From Sclerotinia nivalis (lineage: Eukaryota > Ascomycota > Leotiomycetes > Helotiales > Sclerotiniaceae), in contig JAPEIS010000015.1 in NCBI GenBank assembly GCA_029531795.1, positions 1,860,001 to 1,924,000 of the forward strand: a DNA stretch of 64,000 bases, read 5' to 3'. This document shows positions 1 through 12,841 of this stretch, piece by piece. The notes under the pieces are model-generated. The model made no database searches, was not told where the DNA came from, and was given only the letters and a program-made list of their open reading frames with translations. The translations under genes and the position numbers were made by a program. How positions within the stretch are numbered: position 1 is the first letter of the stretch; every line of letters starts with the position of its first letter.

Positions 1-484
1 AATCTTGATTATATACAAATTCGACGAAATTTGTTTGTATATTTATACAATCGATTAGTAAATGAATTACATCTTCTAATCAGTATTATATAGAATATTA
101 ATTGTACTAAAATAAACAAAAAAAACCTTCGATTGTATATTGATTTGATAAAATTCGTTTATAGATATATACGATCGATTTTCTATTTAATTTTGAATAA
201 TAATATTTTTATATCAAAGATTGAAGGGATAAAAGATATCGAAAAATTAAAATAAAAAATAGTAAAAAGAATCAATAATGAATTAAATAGCTTTTGTTTC
301 ATTATAGATTTGAATAAAAGGATATTGTAACAATAATTACGAATTAGTTAATGATATATGTATATATAAGCAAATTTCATCAATTTAGTATAGGATTATA
401 ATGATATTAAGTTCGAAAGTATATAATATAACAAATAATCTGTGCTTATTCTTATTCAATCTCTGTGATTCTATTACTAATATT
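1..484. other. AT-rich flank beyond copia-1, nothing recognised
   Basis: This stretch lies just beyond the last copia-1 codon, so the 3' untranslated region and 3' LTR of that element would be expected here. I could not match it to the 5' flank of copia-1 or copia-2, so no LTR is claimed. It contains no open frame of note, only scattered TCGA and ATCGAT words in AT-rich DNA. Confidence 0.4.
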
Positions 485-2740
485 TTATAGGTTTAGAAGA
501 GAGTGAAAGTGTTCGAACTTTTGTTGTGTAAGGTTCTTGATGAATTCGTCGATTGTTATATCAGCAATTGAAAGGTAGATTATATAAAAGCTTCTTTTTG
601 AATATTCCTATTACAATTATATATTCTGTATATCGATATGTCTGAACTTTGTAATGATTCGTTTGTTCTCATCAATTACCAGCTTAATTGCTTACTGGTT
701 ATTATAGAATATTGATATGGATTCTTTCACTGCAAGATCGATTTCCTTTAGAAAACATAAAATTGCCATGGTTTCTTTTGATATATACTTAATACCGAGT
801 AATTCAACTTCAATAATTAAAATAATCATAGCATCCTGCTTAAATGCTTTCTATATAATTAAGTTATCGAAAAGGGATATTATATACTTTTGGAATGATT
901 TACGAATATCAAGATTATTTGTAAAAGAAGTATTTAAGAAAACAAAAAGTTGTGGTATTTGATTATTATTATATTGTATTACAAGAAACCTTGTATTCCA
1001 AAGATATTCAAAACAATAATCAACGGTTTTTATATATTCGATTGATGGATTGATTAAGTAGTGGTTCAGTTGCAAAACAGCGAATGAAATATCTGTTCTT
1101 ATTGCGATCATAATATATAGGATTGATCCTATTTTCTTTTGATACAATTTGATTATATATATAGAAGCTTAATCTGAGTTTCTCCGAAATACCATTATAG
1201 AAAGTAGTATATATACTATCCCTTTTGTTGCTTTAAATTTCTTAATAATCTTTTCAATATATATATCATAAATTAGCTATAGCTTTTTTTTGAAACGATT
1301 ACAAAGGATATATATTCCTAGAAATCATTTTGTATCTTTAAGATTATATAGTTTATATATAGTTTTGATTCCTTTAATGATTTTTGTGATAATTGGTTCA
1401 TTCTTTTTGTAATATATAATTTAAACATTATTTACAAAGAATAAAATCATAATAATATATTCTGAATTGATATAAAGATATAATTCCTCTTTATATTATA
1501 TTAGTCCTAGTTTTTCGAGTATCCGAATGAAATCCCTAAACTATATTGCAAGGGAATCTCGAAGATTATATAATATTTGATTAATAATAATATATTTATT
1601 AGGGATTTTATAATTATTAGGGAAATAGTATATAACTAAAATATTAGAAAGATTGTATAGAGCATTGATAAAAGTATTGATTATATTGTATTACTTGATT
1701 TCGAGATTATATTTAACAACGATTACTATAATGATTCGAAATGATCAATCAACAAATATAGTAATATAAATAATTTCAATTGTACTTTTAATTTGAAAAT
1801 CTTTTTATATTACTAAACAAAAGCGGCAACGAATAATTAGATCTTGATTATCGTATTTGTATGTAAACATCTATTGAAAAGGGATCAGTTTTATAGATTC
1901 CAATTCAGAATCGATTTCACACTAGGTATTTCTAACCTTAAAGTTATTAATCTCAAAATTGCAATTCTGCTTGAATCAATATTTTATTTAATGATCTTTT
2001 AATTGGTAATAAAAGAAAAATAATTTTGAAATTGCAAAGATATAAATTCGAAGGAAAAGTATTATTTATAATCTATAAATTATAAACCAAATAGACAATA
2101 ATAATAATTTTGTTTCAATTCCAATAATGATTATATTATAAATTATTACAAATTAGAAACGTTTTTTATATTATCCATTCCAGTTTGATCGGGTTAGAAA
2201 ATAGAATGAAAATTGTTGAAACGGTTTAATCCCGATAAATCCGTTTTTTGTATGATAACAATTCCTATATAGAATCCAATGTTGAGATTATTTCCTTAAT
2301 AGTATTATTGTATATATAATTATCTTTAGATGTGTATTAATTACTCTAAAATATAGTATTAGAAAAAAAATGATTCCGATAAATAATCGAATAATTGAAA
2401 CTCAAACAGATTGATCTAAGCCCTGGGTATTTCAATCCTTATAAAACAAGTTCTTTTAGATATTCTTTTAAAATTATGAATCCATGAATCTTCAATAAAC
2501 CTATCGAAAAACAGTATAGAATACAGTAATCTTTTCGATAATTGGATTTCCTTTATAATATACTTTGATTAATTGTACTAATATACTTGCTTCCTTTTGA
2601 AATATTGTAATTGATCGATTAAAGAAGGCTTTGAATCATTTTTATATTCATTATAAAGAATTTCGATAGTATGATTAATAGATTCAAACTCTATATTTCT
2701 TATATTAATACATTTTGCAAAATCGGGATTCGAATTATCA
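485..2740 (-). pseudogene. Copia-1 reverse transcriptase and RNase H remnant
   Basis: The stretch 1147-851 reads IGSILYIMIAIRTDISFAV, the copia block normally seen as IGSLMY-x4-TRPDI. NTSFTNNLDIRKS follows, where the family has DASFADN..TRKS, so two Asp codons have become Asn by G-to-A change. Farther left, near 760-500, the frame shows LALKYDR, ETMAIL, DNQ-AIKL-like words and ends LTQQKFEHFHSLLNL at a TAA (485-487), typical of a copia RNase H C-terminus. The RT part (about 2620-1150) is heavily interrupted. The protein would have copied the RNA genome and removed the RNA strand, but it cannot be functional. Confidence 0.75.
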
Positions 2741-2754
2741 TTACAAATATTCCT

Positions 2755-4330
2755 TTAAGTATTATTATTATTTTTATCTACAAAATATAATTGCTCTTCA
2801 ATAACAGAATCGACATTTCTGGTTTCTTCAATGAAAGAATCGACCAATATTCGCATATCTTTATTGTTTATCTTATCAATATTACTTAAAGGATTAAATG
2901 AATTGGATGATCTTAAACCGGGTTCTGTATTCTCATCATTACCCCCTAGATTTGCCTTTACTTTCGAACTCAGTTTATTTGTAAATAATAATAGATCTGA
3001 AGTATACTTGATAAATGAATTTAGAGTTTTCCGATTAATGAAAATAGATAAGTAAATAAAATCATTACAATTATCTTTATATTGAATAATTGTTCCGTTT
3101 ATTTCAATATAGTTTTGTATATCGAAAGCTCTTACTAATTGTTTGAATTCTTCTATATTATAAATATCGATTATTTGATTAACAGAATTTATATAATAAA
3201 TAAAATCTTCATTGAATATAATATTTCGAATAATTATAATTCTATCGAGTTTGAATATCCATATATAGTAGATTAGTATACCTAGAATATAGTCTATCAA
3301 ATATCTAATATATATTCGAAAATTGGTTTTGTATTATCTTTTGTTGAATTCGGCTTCTCTGTTTTTATCCAAAAAATAGACTCTGCATCTATATCTATAG
3401 ATCCCATTCCAATTGGGATAGAGATTATCAAATATTTTCTTTGCAAATAAGAAATTATCTTTACAAAGATAATCATAAAACTATATATCGAATATCTTAT
3501 TTAGAGATTTGAAGGATTTGATCTTCAAAGGGTTTATATTGTATAAATAGATTATAATTTGTATCACTTTTATTTATAATTTGTTTAGTAAATTCGATAT
3601 AATTCTCATTTTGATCTATTTGGTGATTATTTCTTATCCTATACAATCTAATCTTTTATTAAATTTGTATATATAAAAAAGGAATAGTTCAAATTCAATA
3701 CCTTCTTATTTAATCCATTTCTCGAAAAGTATATCTTTTATAATCCTAATAATAAATATATCATTATCCTATTTGATTTTTATAATTATTAAATTGTATT
3801 TATAATAAATCTAAGTAAAGAAACTTTATATAATGAAAAGCATTTCATTATAGAATTTTTTGTAAAAGAAATACGAAAAGATTTTGTTATTATATATATC
3901 TTTGATTATGAGAAGTTATAATATATTTGTATACTTTTTATCGAAATCAAAAAGATTCTATTAGATTTTGTAGAATAATCGAAGCGATTGGTAATCATTC
4001 AATATATAAAAGATGATCTGTTTTATATAAATATAAATATAATCTGTATATTCGATATAAATGATACTTTTTATTTTAATATTTTGTATTGTAAATATTA
4101 GATATTCGAATATTTCTTTTCCTAGATATTCTGAACGTTTATATTATAGTTTATTTGTATTCTTTTTAGAAAAAAATAAATCACAAAATCGATAAAATGT
4201 TTTATTGATTTTACAATTTATTATTGAATATATCAAAGAAGAATTACTTATAAAAATAGATAGAAAAATATTCGAATAAATTGAAAATAGTTTGTATTTT
4301 AAGAATATAAGATTTTCAATACGAATATAT
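2755..4330 (-). pseudogene. Copia-1 integrase core and C-terminal linker remnant
   Basis: The largest open piece (3300-2755, 181 codons) begins IDYILGILIYYIWIFKLDR and then RNIIFNEDFIY. This corresponds to the GYLG..YR.WDP.TGR....RDVVFNED block that closes copia integrases. It runs on through the variable linker towards RT, with an acidic and Asn-rich tail. Upstream (4330-3300) pieces such as KKNTNKL and FEYLIFTIQNIK occupy the place of the zinc-binding domain and DDE core, with stops. Integrase would have inserted the cDNA. Position between protease and RT supports the call more than any one motif. Confidence 0.65.
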
Positions 4331-4392
4331 CTAATTATTACAATATTATTTGAAAGATCTCCTTTATAAAAAATATAATCATATCCAGAATA

Positions 4393-6109
4393 CTATATAC
4401 CAGTTTTCAACAATTGAACCTTCGAGATAATATTGATATAGAAACCAGGGATTAATATTATATTGTTCAAAACAAAATTATTATTAGGATGATCTTCTCT
4501 TTCGATAATTCCTTTGATTGTACAGATACTATAGTTTAGAATTTGGAAGAATATAATACCTGTTTCTATAAGATCATTAAGATTAGATAATATATATCGA
4601 TGATTATCTATAAAAGAGATATTGTTCACAATATATATAACACTATAATTATCGAGTAGGGTATTATTGAAGAAACGATGAATTTCTATAATAATAGTAT
4701 AAATCCCTATTTGATTAATACAAATATCAAAGATAATAATATTAAATAAAGTTTCGGAAGGATTTATACTTGATTTTATTTATCCTTTCTTGATCTATTC
4801 AGTATATAAATGCTTTTATAATTATAAGTTAATTCGATTCTTGATCACCTTTAATTTGGATTCGGTATAATATCATCGGAGTATTATATTTGCTTTATCA
4901 ATAAGTATTAGTTCTATAATTCGATAATTGTTTGTATGATATCGATACTTTAATTTATTCTTTCAATCGGCTTTTATCTTGTAAGGATATATCCAGATTC
5001 TATTAATATCCGAATTTCCTTTAGAATTGATTCTTTTCTTATTTTTTTTAGATTTTTTATTGTTTTAAAAAAAACTAAAAATAGAATATATATCTCCTTT
5101 GGTTTTAGAAACTATTAAATCCTGATAAACTAATCCTTCAAAAACATCTCCGAATTATTGAAATGAAAGATTAAATAATCCAAATTGATTATTTATCTCG
5201 ATTTGCATAATCATAATGTTTGTCCAGATTGGAAATAATCTGGCATTAATTGTTTACAGAAATATAATAATAGCTACTTCATTCTGAACTTTAGTTATTT
5301 TATATAAAAGAGTTTTGGTATAGATTATAATCTAATCCTTATATTATTTAATAGGATCGGTTCTACTGAACAACATTTGCATTAGTATAAATCGATATTT
5401 ATATAATATTGCTATTTTGGTAATAATTATTATAAAAGCGAGTTTCTGTTTAAATATTGAAATGATTATTTTGAATAAAAAAGATATAATACCTTTGTTA
5501 CAAATGGAAAATTCTATAAAGTGAATTTGGTTTACAATTGATTCGATTCATTTATATACATCTCGAAAGGTTTTGTTATTCTGAATATACTTATATTAAT
5601 GATATCGATACTCTATTTAAAGAATGCTAAATTCAATTGCAATATCTTAAAATATTACAGGAAAAAGAGCAATAGATCGAATTGATATAAATCCTGATAT
5701 ATTTTTGTCAGAATTCCTTATATTAGTATCCTTATTTATATCTTATCGAACTTGAATTATCATAAGGTATTCTATAAGTTCTCATCGAACTTGAATTATC
5801 ATAAGGTATTCTATAAGTTCTCATCGATATCGATCTTGGTTAACTTAATTATATTTAATTTGAAGATCGATAACAGAAAATAGAACTAACAATCTAACGG
5901 ATAATTAATCGATCTGAAATGTAATTAGTTTATTTGCTAAATCGGAGCTAAAAGTGATTCTATTCGAAGTAGATACAAAAGGATCGTTATCTGGATTGAT
6001 TAGTTTTTAAATTCCGATAATTAAACATTTATTTTACAAACGAAGATATTATTTTAGTTATTGGATATAAATAACAAAAAAAAAAAGAATTAGATTAATT
6101 TTTTGCTAT
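4393..6109 (-). pseudogene. Copia-1 gag and protease remnant
   Basis: The protease-side piece (4629-4393) shows LNNIILIPGFYINIISKVQL, the usual copia word L.NVLYVP....NLIS...L that follows the active site. About 100 bases upstream IFDICINQ stands where the catalytic D-T-G is expected, so the active site is lost. The gag part runs back to about 6109. There the codon aligned with the copia-2 start ATG (31112) is ATA, so the initiator has been lost by G-to-A change. Gag carries a 39-bp tandem duplication (5745-5822) that is single-copy in copia-2. No zinc knuckle was identified. Confidence 0.7.
5745..5822. repeat. 39-bp perfect tandem duplication in copia-1 gag
   Basis: Two identical 39-bp units lie at 5745-5783 and 5784-5822, each beginning atcgaacttgaattatcata. 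The matching place in copia-2 (about 31395-31440) has one unit. The length is a multiple of three, so it would add 13 residues without shifting the gag frame. The two units show no differences from each other although the surrounding DNA is heavily mutated, so the duplication is probably younger than most of the decay. Confidence 0.9.
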
Positions 6110-6329
6110 ATTTGAAAAATAACAGAAAGAGATATAGAATAATTGGATTTATAATGAAAATATAAATAAAATGAAGAAAAACAATCCTTTAAAAACTAAA
6201 TGATTGTGTAATAGAAGTTTGAATAGATTAAAAGTTATTAGACTCATAACTATCATAAGATAATACAATTACAAAACATATTGAAGAAATTGAAGAGAAG
6301 ATAATTATAATGAAATATTAAAATTAAAA

Positions 6330-7475
6330 TATATCTTGAATAAGAATTGTATTAAATGATTTACCCTCAATCTTAAGAATTATAGATGGTATATATAAAC
6401 TTAATAGAAACTATCTAACCGATAAGAAGTATTAATTAAACTAGGTTTCGATCTATATGATATCAGGAGAAAATTGACAATCATAAGAATCAACAAAATC
6501 TAGAAGAGCCTGATAACTAATGTGAAATGAAGGGTTTAATGATCATAAAGTATAAGATGATCGTAGATCACCAATTATATGAATCAGGTATCATATGATT
6601 ACCCGTGACAACATTTAAATACAATATCAAAACTATCGATAACTTATCATCCAAAAACCGATAAATAAACTAAAAAAGCAAATATTATACTCGAATAATA
6701 TCTTCGATTATATATCTCATATCTATAGAACAATTAATCCAAATGATTATCAATTACCAAATTTTCAATCAATTCTATTTAATCTGAAAGTTCCTATTTG
6801 ATCCCATTCTTTGCAAATTACAATTACCATCTATATATAAAATTTAAATCATTCATCATTACTAATCACTTTAGTATCCAGGATACCGAAAAGTTTATCA
6901 AGAAAATATCTTTGATTATTGAATATCTGAAAATCGAATTGATTACTAACCAAACTTACTATACAAAAAACATTAACATTTATTATATTTCTATCTATCA
7001 TTACAATCCTAATAATTTAATTTAATTGAATATCAAAAACATTAAAACTTTAAAATTCCAAAAAAATTTAAATTAAAAAAATTTAAATTTATTCCGGATT
7101 CTGCAAACTATAAATATATACATTTACAAATTCAAATTATCTATTTTGATAAAAAATCATTCTATATTCTATATAAATTTACTACATTCTATCTATAATA
7201 ATCCTATCCCTAATTAATACAATCCACCCCCTCCTCCCATTGAAATCGAAGGAATCGAACAATTCGAAATAAAGGAAATTCTGAATTCTTATTGGGAACA
7301 CTATAATCGTAATAACCCTTACCTGAAATATATTATCCGATAAATCGATTACAATAAACCAATCGAAAAGCCTACTGATTACTTAAACAACACTCGAAAG
7401 TTGATCCAGAATTATTATCGAAAATATCCTAATAAATCTAACTCCTATAATTACCTCAACAAAATTCGGTTTTAA
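6330..7475 (+). pseudogene. Gypsy integrase C-terminus with chromodomain (chromovirus tail)
   Basis: From about 6633 the frame reads LSITYHPKTDK, the integrase word LST.YHPQTDGQTER. At 6798 it gives IPFFANYNYHLYIKF, normally PFFANYGYHP. After a diverged stretch a clear chromodomain follows at about 7228-7475: PPPPIEIEGIEQFEIKEIL, then a stop where the aromatic W of KW-x-GY is expected, then DYLNNTRKLIQNYYRKYPNK and a stop. The chromodomain targets integration to methylated-histone chromatin in chromoviruses. Only the 3' end of the element is present. It abuts copia-1 on the left and an LTR-like segment on the right. Confidence 0.8.
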
Positions 7476-7584
7476 AGAAAGGAATATTATTATAAAATCA
7501 GGACCAGATTATTAAATCAGTCTCTTTAATAAATTCCATTTGCCCGATCCGATATCGAGCAGAGCACACTTGATGATCGTACTC

Positions 7585-7745
7585 TATAAAAACGTTAAGG
7601 TTTGAAGCTTTAGTACATACAATTATATTTAAAGAAACATTCCTTCTATAGAAATATAGCTTTTCGAACTATATCTTATTAATAAAAGTGATTTCTGTTA
7701 TTCTGCCTGCTGCCTCTATAATAGGATATAATAAATTAATATAAA
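7585..7745 (+). repeat. Gypsy 3' LTR-like segment
   Basis: The reverse complement of about 7620-7720 matches 30655-30760 closely. Shared words include aaagtgatttctgttattct / aaaatcacttttattaataa and the block around ttcgaactatatcttatta. It directly follows the chromodomain pseudogene, and its partner lies at the 5' end of the minus-strand gypsy element. Both are therefore best read as LTRs of one gypsy family. The outer ends are blurred and no TG..CA termini were fixed here. Confidence 0.55.
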
Positions 7746-9110
7746 AGATTGAGTGATTTTTTATAGAGGTAGGAAACTCTAATTTATAAATATACAAATT
7801 TATAGTTTTCAGGATTTGAAAGAGATTTAAGTTTTTTCAATTTAACTTTTTTTGGGGATGAAGAATTCGGATATTTTTAATATTAAATCAAATTAGATTT
7901 CCAGGTTGATATCGACAAATAGACGAACAATGGGAATCGGTATTCTTCGAATAATGGGTTTGATTAATGATTAGTTTGGTTTTTAGATGATTAACGATCG
8001 ATTTTATCTTTTTTATGAATTCTTCAATGTTTAGAACTTCAGGGTGATTGGAGAGAATAATAGGTTCGAAATCTATTCGGGAATAGAAACTATAATTGAT
8101 AAAGAACGATGATAAATGAGAGCTTTCGGATTAAATAAAGTTAATCGAGAATTCGATGATTGATAATTATTTGAATTAGTTATTTTATAGATAAGATATA
8201 TATAAATAAAAGTATTATTCGAATATTGTATTTGTTCCTTTTATTTGTTTATTAGTTTCAGAATGATAAATTATCGATAGTTTCAAAGTAATATCTAATC
8301 GTTTATAAATATACTTTCAGAAGTTAAAGATAAATTGAGTTTTATAATTGGATATAATAATCTATAGTAGACTGTAAAGCTTTTATATATGCTTTAGGAA
8401 TAGACAGGAGATTTTTTCGGAATTATAGATTTTTTGATAAAATAGGAAATGCTTTATTTTGATTAATTGATCGATTATAATAAATATTGTATCGTATTCA
8501 GAGCTTTTCGGAAGATAAATAATGAAATCGATTAAGATATCTTTTCAAGTTTGTTACAAAATCGAAAAAGAATATAAGATTTCTTTTTGTTCTTTATAGT
8601 TCAGGGTAGTTTGATAGTAATTATAATAATTGTATATTCAATGGAAGATATAATTATAATATTTAAATCAATAGTAATTTCGGGAAAGCAATTCGAAAAT
8701 ATAAGTATAGTATAGATATCCGATAATAAAGGAATTGTAGATTATTCGAAGGAGTTTTGTTTTTAAAGGATTGTAATTAGGGATATAAAGTTTCTTATGA
8801 TAATATAATAGATTATTGTTTATAATATATTTGAATAATATAATATATAGATATCTAATGATATTCTTTTTTAAAGCTTTTAGGATCGATAATGAAAGTG
8901 GATTGGATAAATAAGTTTCAGTAAGCAAGGGTTTCAGTTTTTCAGGAGGTTTCAATTGTATAGATTCAGATAATTGAATAGGGATTGAATTATTGGGTAT
9001 CACAAATAGTTTAGGTTTACAGGTAGGTAATTTGGGTTTGCGAATAAATGATTCGGGATTGCGAATAGACGATAGAGTATCGGTATAGGTTTGATTATAC
9101 ATCTGTAAAA
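7730..9110 (-). pseudogene. Second gypsy integrase remnant, converging on the first
   Basis: The open piece 9102-8668 ends with LYYHKKLYIPNYNPLKTKLL and then FELLSRNYY. This is the gypsy zinc-binding block LLYYRGRLYVP...LR..LL followed by the H-x-G-x-x-K-T..LL.R.YYW region; the expected His is Tyr. Downstream the core is shredded. Near 7860-7780 a C-terminal block reads SSPKKVKLKKLKSL and SNPENYKFVYL, equivalent to PSKKLD.K.LGPF and I....YKL. The fragment lies tail to tail with the plus-strand chromovirus remnant. It appears to be a different gypsy insertion, truncated at both ends. Confidence 0.7.
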
Positions 9111-9670
9111 TATTTGAAACTCTATTAATGATAATAGCTGGCTGTTGTCCTCGGTGTTCTGTTTGTCTTAGAAATCGTAGGTCGATTTTTTTGTTACTAT
9201 TGTTTTACTATGTAAGTTTATTGTTTCTGTTGTTATGTTATATAAGTTTATTGTTTTTGTTGTTTTGTTATATAAGTTTGTTATTCTGATATTATCTCGA
9301 AAATTTTCTTTATTTTATTTTTTATTTATTAAATAATTATATATAAAGTTGATATAGATTAATGAGATAATATATTAGTTATTTCTGGTTTAGTAGATAG
9401 GTATTATAGTTAATATGATGTGTTATTATTACTAAAAGATATATTATATATATAAGTATTTTTGATATACTTATAGTAGTTTTGTGTATTAGGTGTATTA
9501 AACGATTATAGTGTATAAAATTGTTTATATTCATTTTAGAATTATTATATATAAGAGAGTTTATAGTATTTTTATAAAGGAAAGTTATATTGTATTTAAT
9601 ATAAGTTATATATATTGGGTAATGTTATAAATTGTTTTATATACAAAAAGGTATTATTATTATTATAGAG
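9111..9670. other. AT-rich spacer with a 30-bp tandem repeat
   Basis: The left part still belongs to the gypsy remnant: on the minus strand 9185-9110 gives short readable text, including SKTNRTPRTTAS, of moderate GC. From 9210 to 9289 there are about 2.6 units of a 30-bp repeat (taagtttattgtttctgttg and variants). From 9290 to 9670 I see no coding text, only TA-rich DNA leading into block A. Confidence 0.5.
9210..9289. repeat. 30-bp tandem repeat, about 2.6 units
   Basis: Units start at about 9211, 9241 and 9271, each containing taagtttattgttt or a variant followed by tgttgtt. The array lies inside or at the upstream edge of the minus-strand gypsy remnant. On the minus strand it would code a Gln/Thr-rich segment, with CAA codons in several positions. 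Confidence 0.7.
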
Positions 9671-10740
9671 GAAGAATAATTCTAATAGATCTTTTGTTGT
9701 AAAATATATGAATTAGAAGTTTTAGTTATTATATTTATATAAAATACTTTTCATCAAAAGTATTTAAATTTAGAATATTTTTATTAATTATATCTCTCTT
9801 TTTCTTTTTTCTATTGTAATATTGTTTATAGTTTTTTTAGTAAGTTATCAATATTCTTAGTATTTCCTTTATTCTTTTTGTCAATTATAGTTTCCAAATC
9901 TTTATTATCTTTGTAAAGATTACTATTGTAATCTATTTCAGATCAATTTGATATATAATTAATTGTAGATTTTATAGTAATCGTTTTAATATTAGAGAAT
10001 TAAACTTTTCTAGTTAATATAAAATAAAGTTTTTCATTTAGTTATAAAGATCTATTATCCAAATATATATCGATATTGTTTCGTTCAAGAAAGTATTTAG
10101 ACCAATTAGAGTATTTCCAACGAAAGTCTTTTTGATTATCATTTGGTGTATCTATAATTTATTAAACAAATCGGTTATTTTTATTCATTTTATATAATCT
10201 ATATTTTTGTAATTTAGCTATAAAATTTGAATATTTTGTTAAAATAGATAATATCGAGAATCTAAAATTAGGGTATTCGTTGAAGTTAGCATTTTCTATA
10301 TTATTCTATATATATATATATCATAAAAGATAAAAGGATTTTCAATATCGTTGAAAAGATTCGAATATAATAAATAGGGCAGTTTATATTTATTATTTGT
10401 AGATTCGTATTCAATAGCAATGCCAATTAGAATTATTTTCAAGCTTTTAGTAAATACAGTTTCGAAAGAAGTAATAAAAGGATTGAAAAAAGAATTAAAA
10501 GGATAATTAAAGGAAGGGTATTATAAATCTATTAATCTATATTTCAACTTATATTAATTGAGAATTTGTTTATTTAGTTTCTGCTATCTTATTTTTTATC
10601 AGTTCAATTTATATCAACCCAATCTTTATCAATCTAATCTTTGTTACAGTATTTATTAAAGTATCTATCAATTGAATATCTGATATTTACTCTTTTTCTT
10701 TTTAAGAAATGATATTAATGGATTTTATAATTGTATAAAA

Positions 10741-11120
10741 GAATGAAATAGATATATACTTTTTTGTTATTATTATTGATATGAAGGATTTCTAATTATT
10801 ATAAAGTATTAATATAAGTTTAAAAGAATAAAATAGATATATACCTTTTCGCTATTGTTATTGATGTAAGGGATCTTCGATTATTATAAAGTATTAATAT
10901 AAACTCAAAAGAATGAAATATATATATACCTTTTTATTATTGTTATTATTGATATGAAGGATCTTCGATTGTTATAAAGTATTAATATATTAAACTCAAA
11001 AGAATGAAGTAGATATATATCTTTTCGTTGTTGTTATTGATATAAAGGATATTCGATTGTTATAAAGTATTAATATAAATTCAAAAGAATAAAATAAATA
11101 TATATCTTCTTATTATTGTA
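10741..11120. repeat. 85-bp tandem array, five units, in block A
   Basis: The word gaatgaaatagatatata or a close variant starts units at 10741, 10826, 10911, 11002 and 11087, giving steps of 85, 85, 91 and 85. Each unit also carries ttattgatataaaggatctt and aaagtattaatata. The same array in block B (42950-43470) has seven units. The function is unknown. Confidence 0.85.
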
Positions 11121-11546
11121 GTTTGAATTTTTGATATATTTCTTTATTATTATAATTATTGTAATGTATATTATTATTGTTATCATTATTATTAGAATTA
11201 TAAAAATATATTTCTATTTTTAAAATATGAATATCAATATCGAAATCATTTTCAAAGTTAGAAAGTATATTTTCAATTTTGTTTAATATAGATATATTGT
11301 ATTTATTCTTTGTTAAATCAATTATTCGAATTAATTTTACTTCAATCTTTTTAAGATAAATCTTTTATCGATCAATAGGTTTTAAAGTTTTCCAGGTATT
11401 ATAAATAGATTTGTATAAATCTATATTTATATCAATATTTTGTATATTATTATAAAGATTCTCTCAATTTTCATAAACCTTTTGTTATTTGATTATTAAA
11501 CTAATCTATAATTTTGATACTACTAAAACAATCGTTAATTAGATGT

Positions 11547-11837
11547 TTAGTATACTTTATCATTATATATATAACTAATATAGCAATATAATATACAATT
11601 TCTTCTTGTATAAATATCAAAAAACCAATAGTGTGATCTAATCGACCAATAGAATCCTTTGTATTGAAAAAAAGTTGTTTGATATAATTGATAAATAAAG
11701 GATTTGTAAAGCATTTGGTTCCTTTCTATTTTGATAGTTTTAATTAACAAATCATTAAATAAATAAAAACTTAGATACTTATAATCGAATCTAAATCTGA
11801 TTCGAAGATCTTTATATTTATAAACAATTGCTTCCAA
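11547..11837 (-). pseudogene. Unidentified open remnant in block A
   Basis: A 96-codon open stretch is rich in Tyr, Phe and Arg, with words such as DLRIRFRFDYKYLSF and YTRRNCILY. The matching part of block B (about 43890-44170) keeps similar text but is broken by stops. Conservation of the frame between copies suggests former coding sequence. I recognise no family. It could also be a chance opening in AT-rich DNA. Confidence 0.3.
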
Positions 11838-12841
11838 ATATAAGGATTGTTTTAATTGTTAACTTGGGAGGCAATTAGAGAATAAACAATAGAAACAAAA
11901 TCGATTTGTATATTATTAATATAATTTAAAAGCTTCCTAAATTAATTAAAAGTAAAGTATTCTAGTAAACAAAAGTTTACTTTGTATATCATTAATTGAA
12001 ATAACGAAGTTTCTATATTATCTATCTGAAAAACCTGATATATACATCAGTATACTTCAATCTAACTAGAAATTCTTCTTACATTTGAATCTAACTACAT
12101 TTGAAATCCAATATCGAATTTATTAGATACAAACGTTGTATTCTATAAAGATTTTATATCATACTATTAAAAAGATATAATCGAAAAGCAAAACTTGTTA
12201 AAGGATATTCGTATTTCGTTTCTTTTTAGATTCTTCTAACAAAATTTGAACGCTAAATTTAAAACATTAAAGAGAAGATCGAAGAAAAGATCAAAAGAAG
12301 AATCGGAAAAGAGATAAAAAGAATCATTGCTAAAGATATCGCTAAAACTATTAATAAGGAATATATTATCATTATTGAAACTTGTATTGAAATATCGCGA
12401 TCTTTTTGAATTGGATATTTGGGATGATAAATAGGCAAAGGCTATCTTATTCGGAAACTATATATAATCGAAACGAATAAAGTTTTCAGATTGAATTCTT
12501 TTTCTTTTTTGCCTCTGATTATTATATTGAAATTGTAATTGAAAAAATAAAAATAAAAGATTCTTAACTTGGGATTGTAGAACTACTATAAAAAGATGAT
12601 CAGGATTAACTTTGAAAATCCGGAAGGATACTTGGAATGATTAAAAGGTATTGAAAAGATTATATATAATAAAAGGAATTCGGATTTAAGAATTTTATAA
12701 AGAGATTAATATAATAAACTTTTTAATTAATATTTTTTATTATTACAAAATATATATTAGTAATGAAAATAAAAATAAATATTTAGAAAAGAAAAAAAGA
12801 AAGTATAAATACAATAATAAAAAACTTTATTTACAGAATAT

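Larger units (their letters stand above)
485..6320 (-). mobile_element. Copia-1, decayed Ty1/copia retrotransposon
   Basis: A near-complete Ty1/copia element reads right to left. In order it shows a gag-like region (about 6109-4650), protease region (about 4740-4380), integrase (about 4330-3230), a linker (about 3230-2755), reverse transcriptase (about 2620-1150) and RNase H (1150-485). That order, integrase before RT, is diagnostic for copia rather than gypsy. All frames carry stops and shifts. Its 5' part matches copia-2 (30862-33415) closely in inverted orientation. The right end is set where that similarity stops, near 6320. LTRs were not delimited. Confidence 0.85.

Noticed and set aside
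2831..3055. Plus-strand open frame of 74 codons
   Set aside because: Antisense to the copia-1 integrase-linker remnant, which has recognisable family words.
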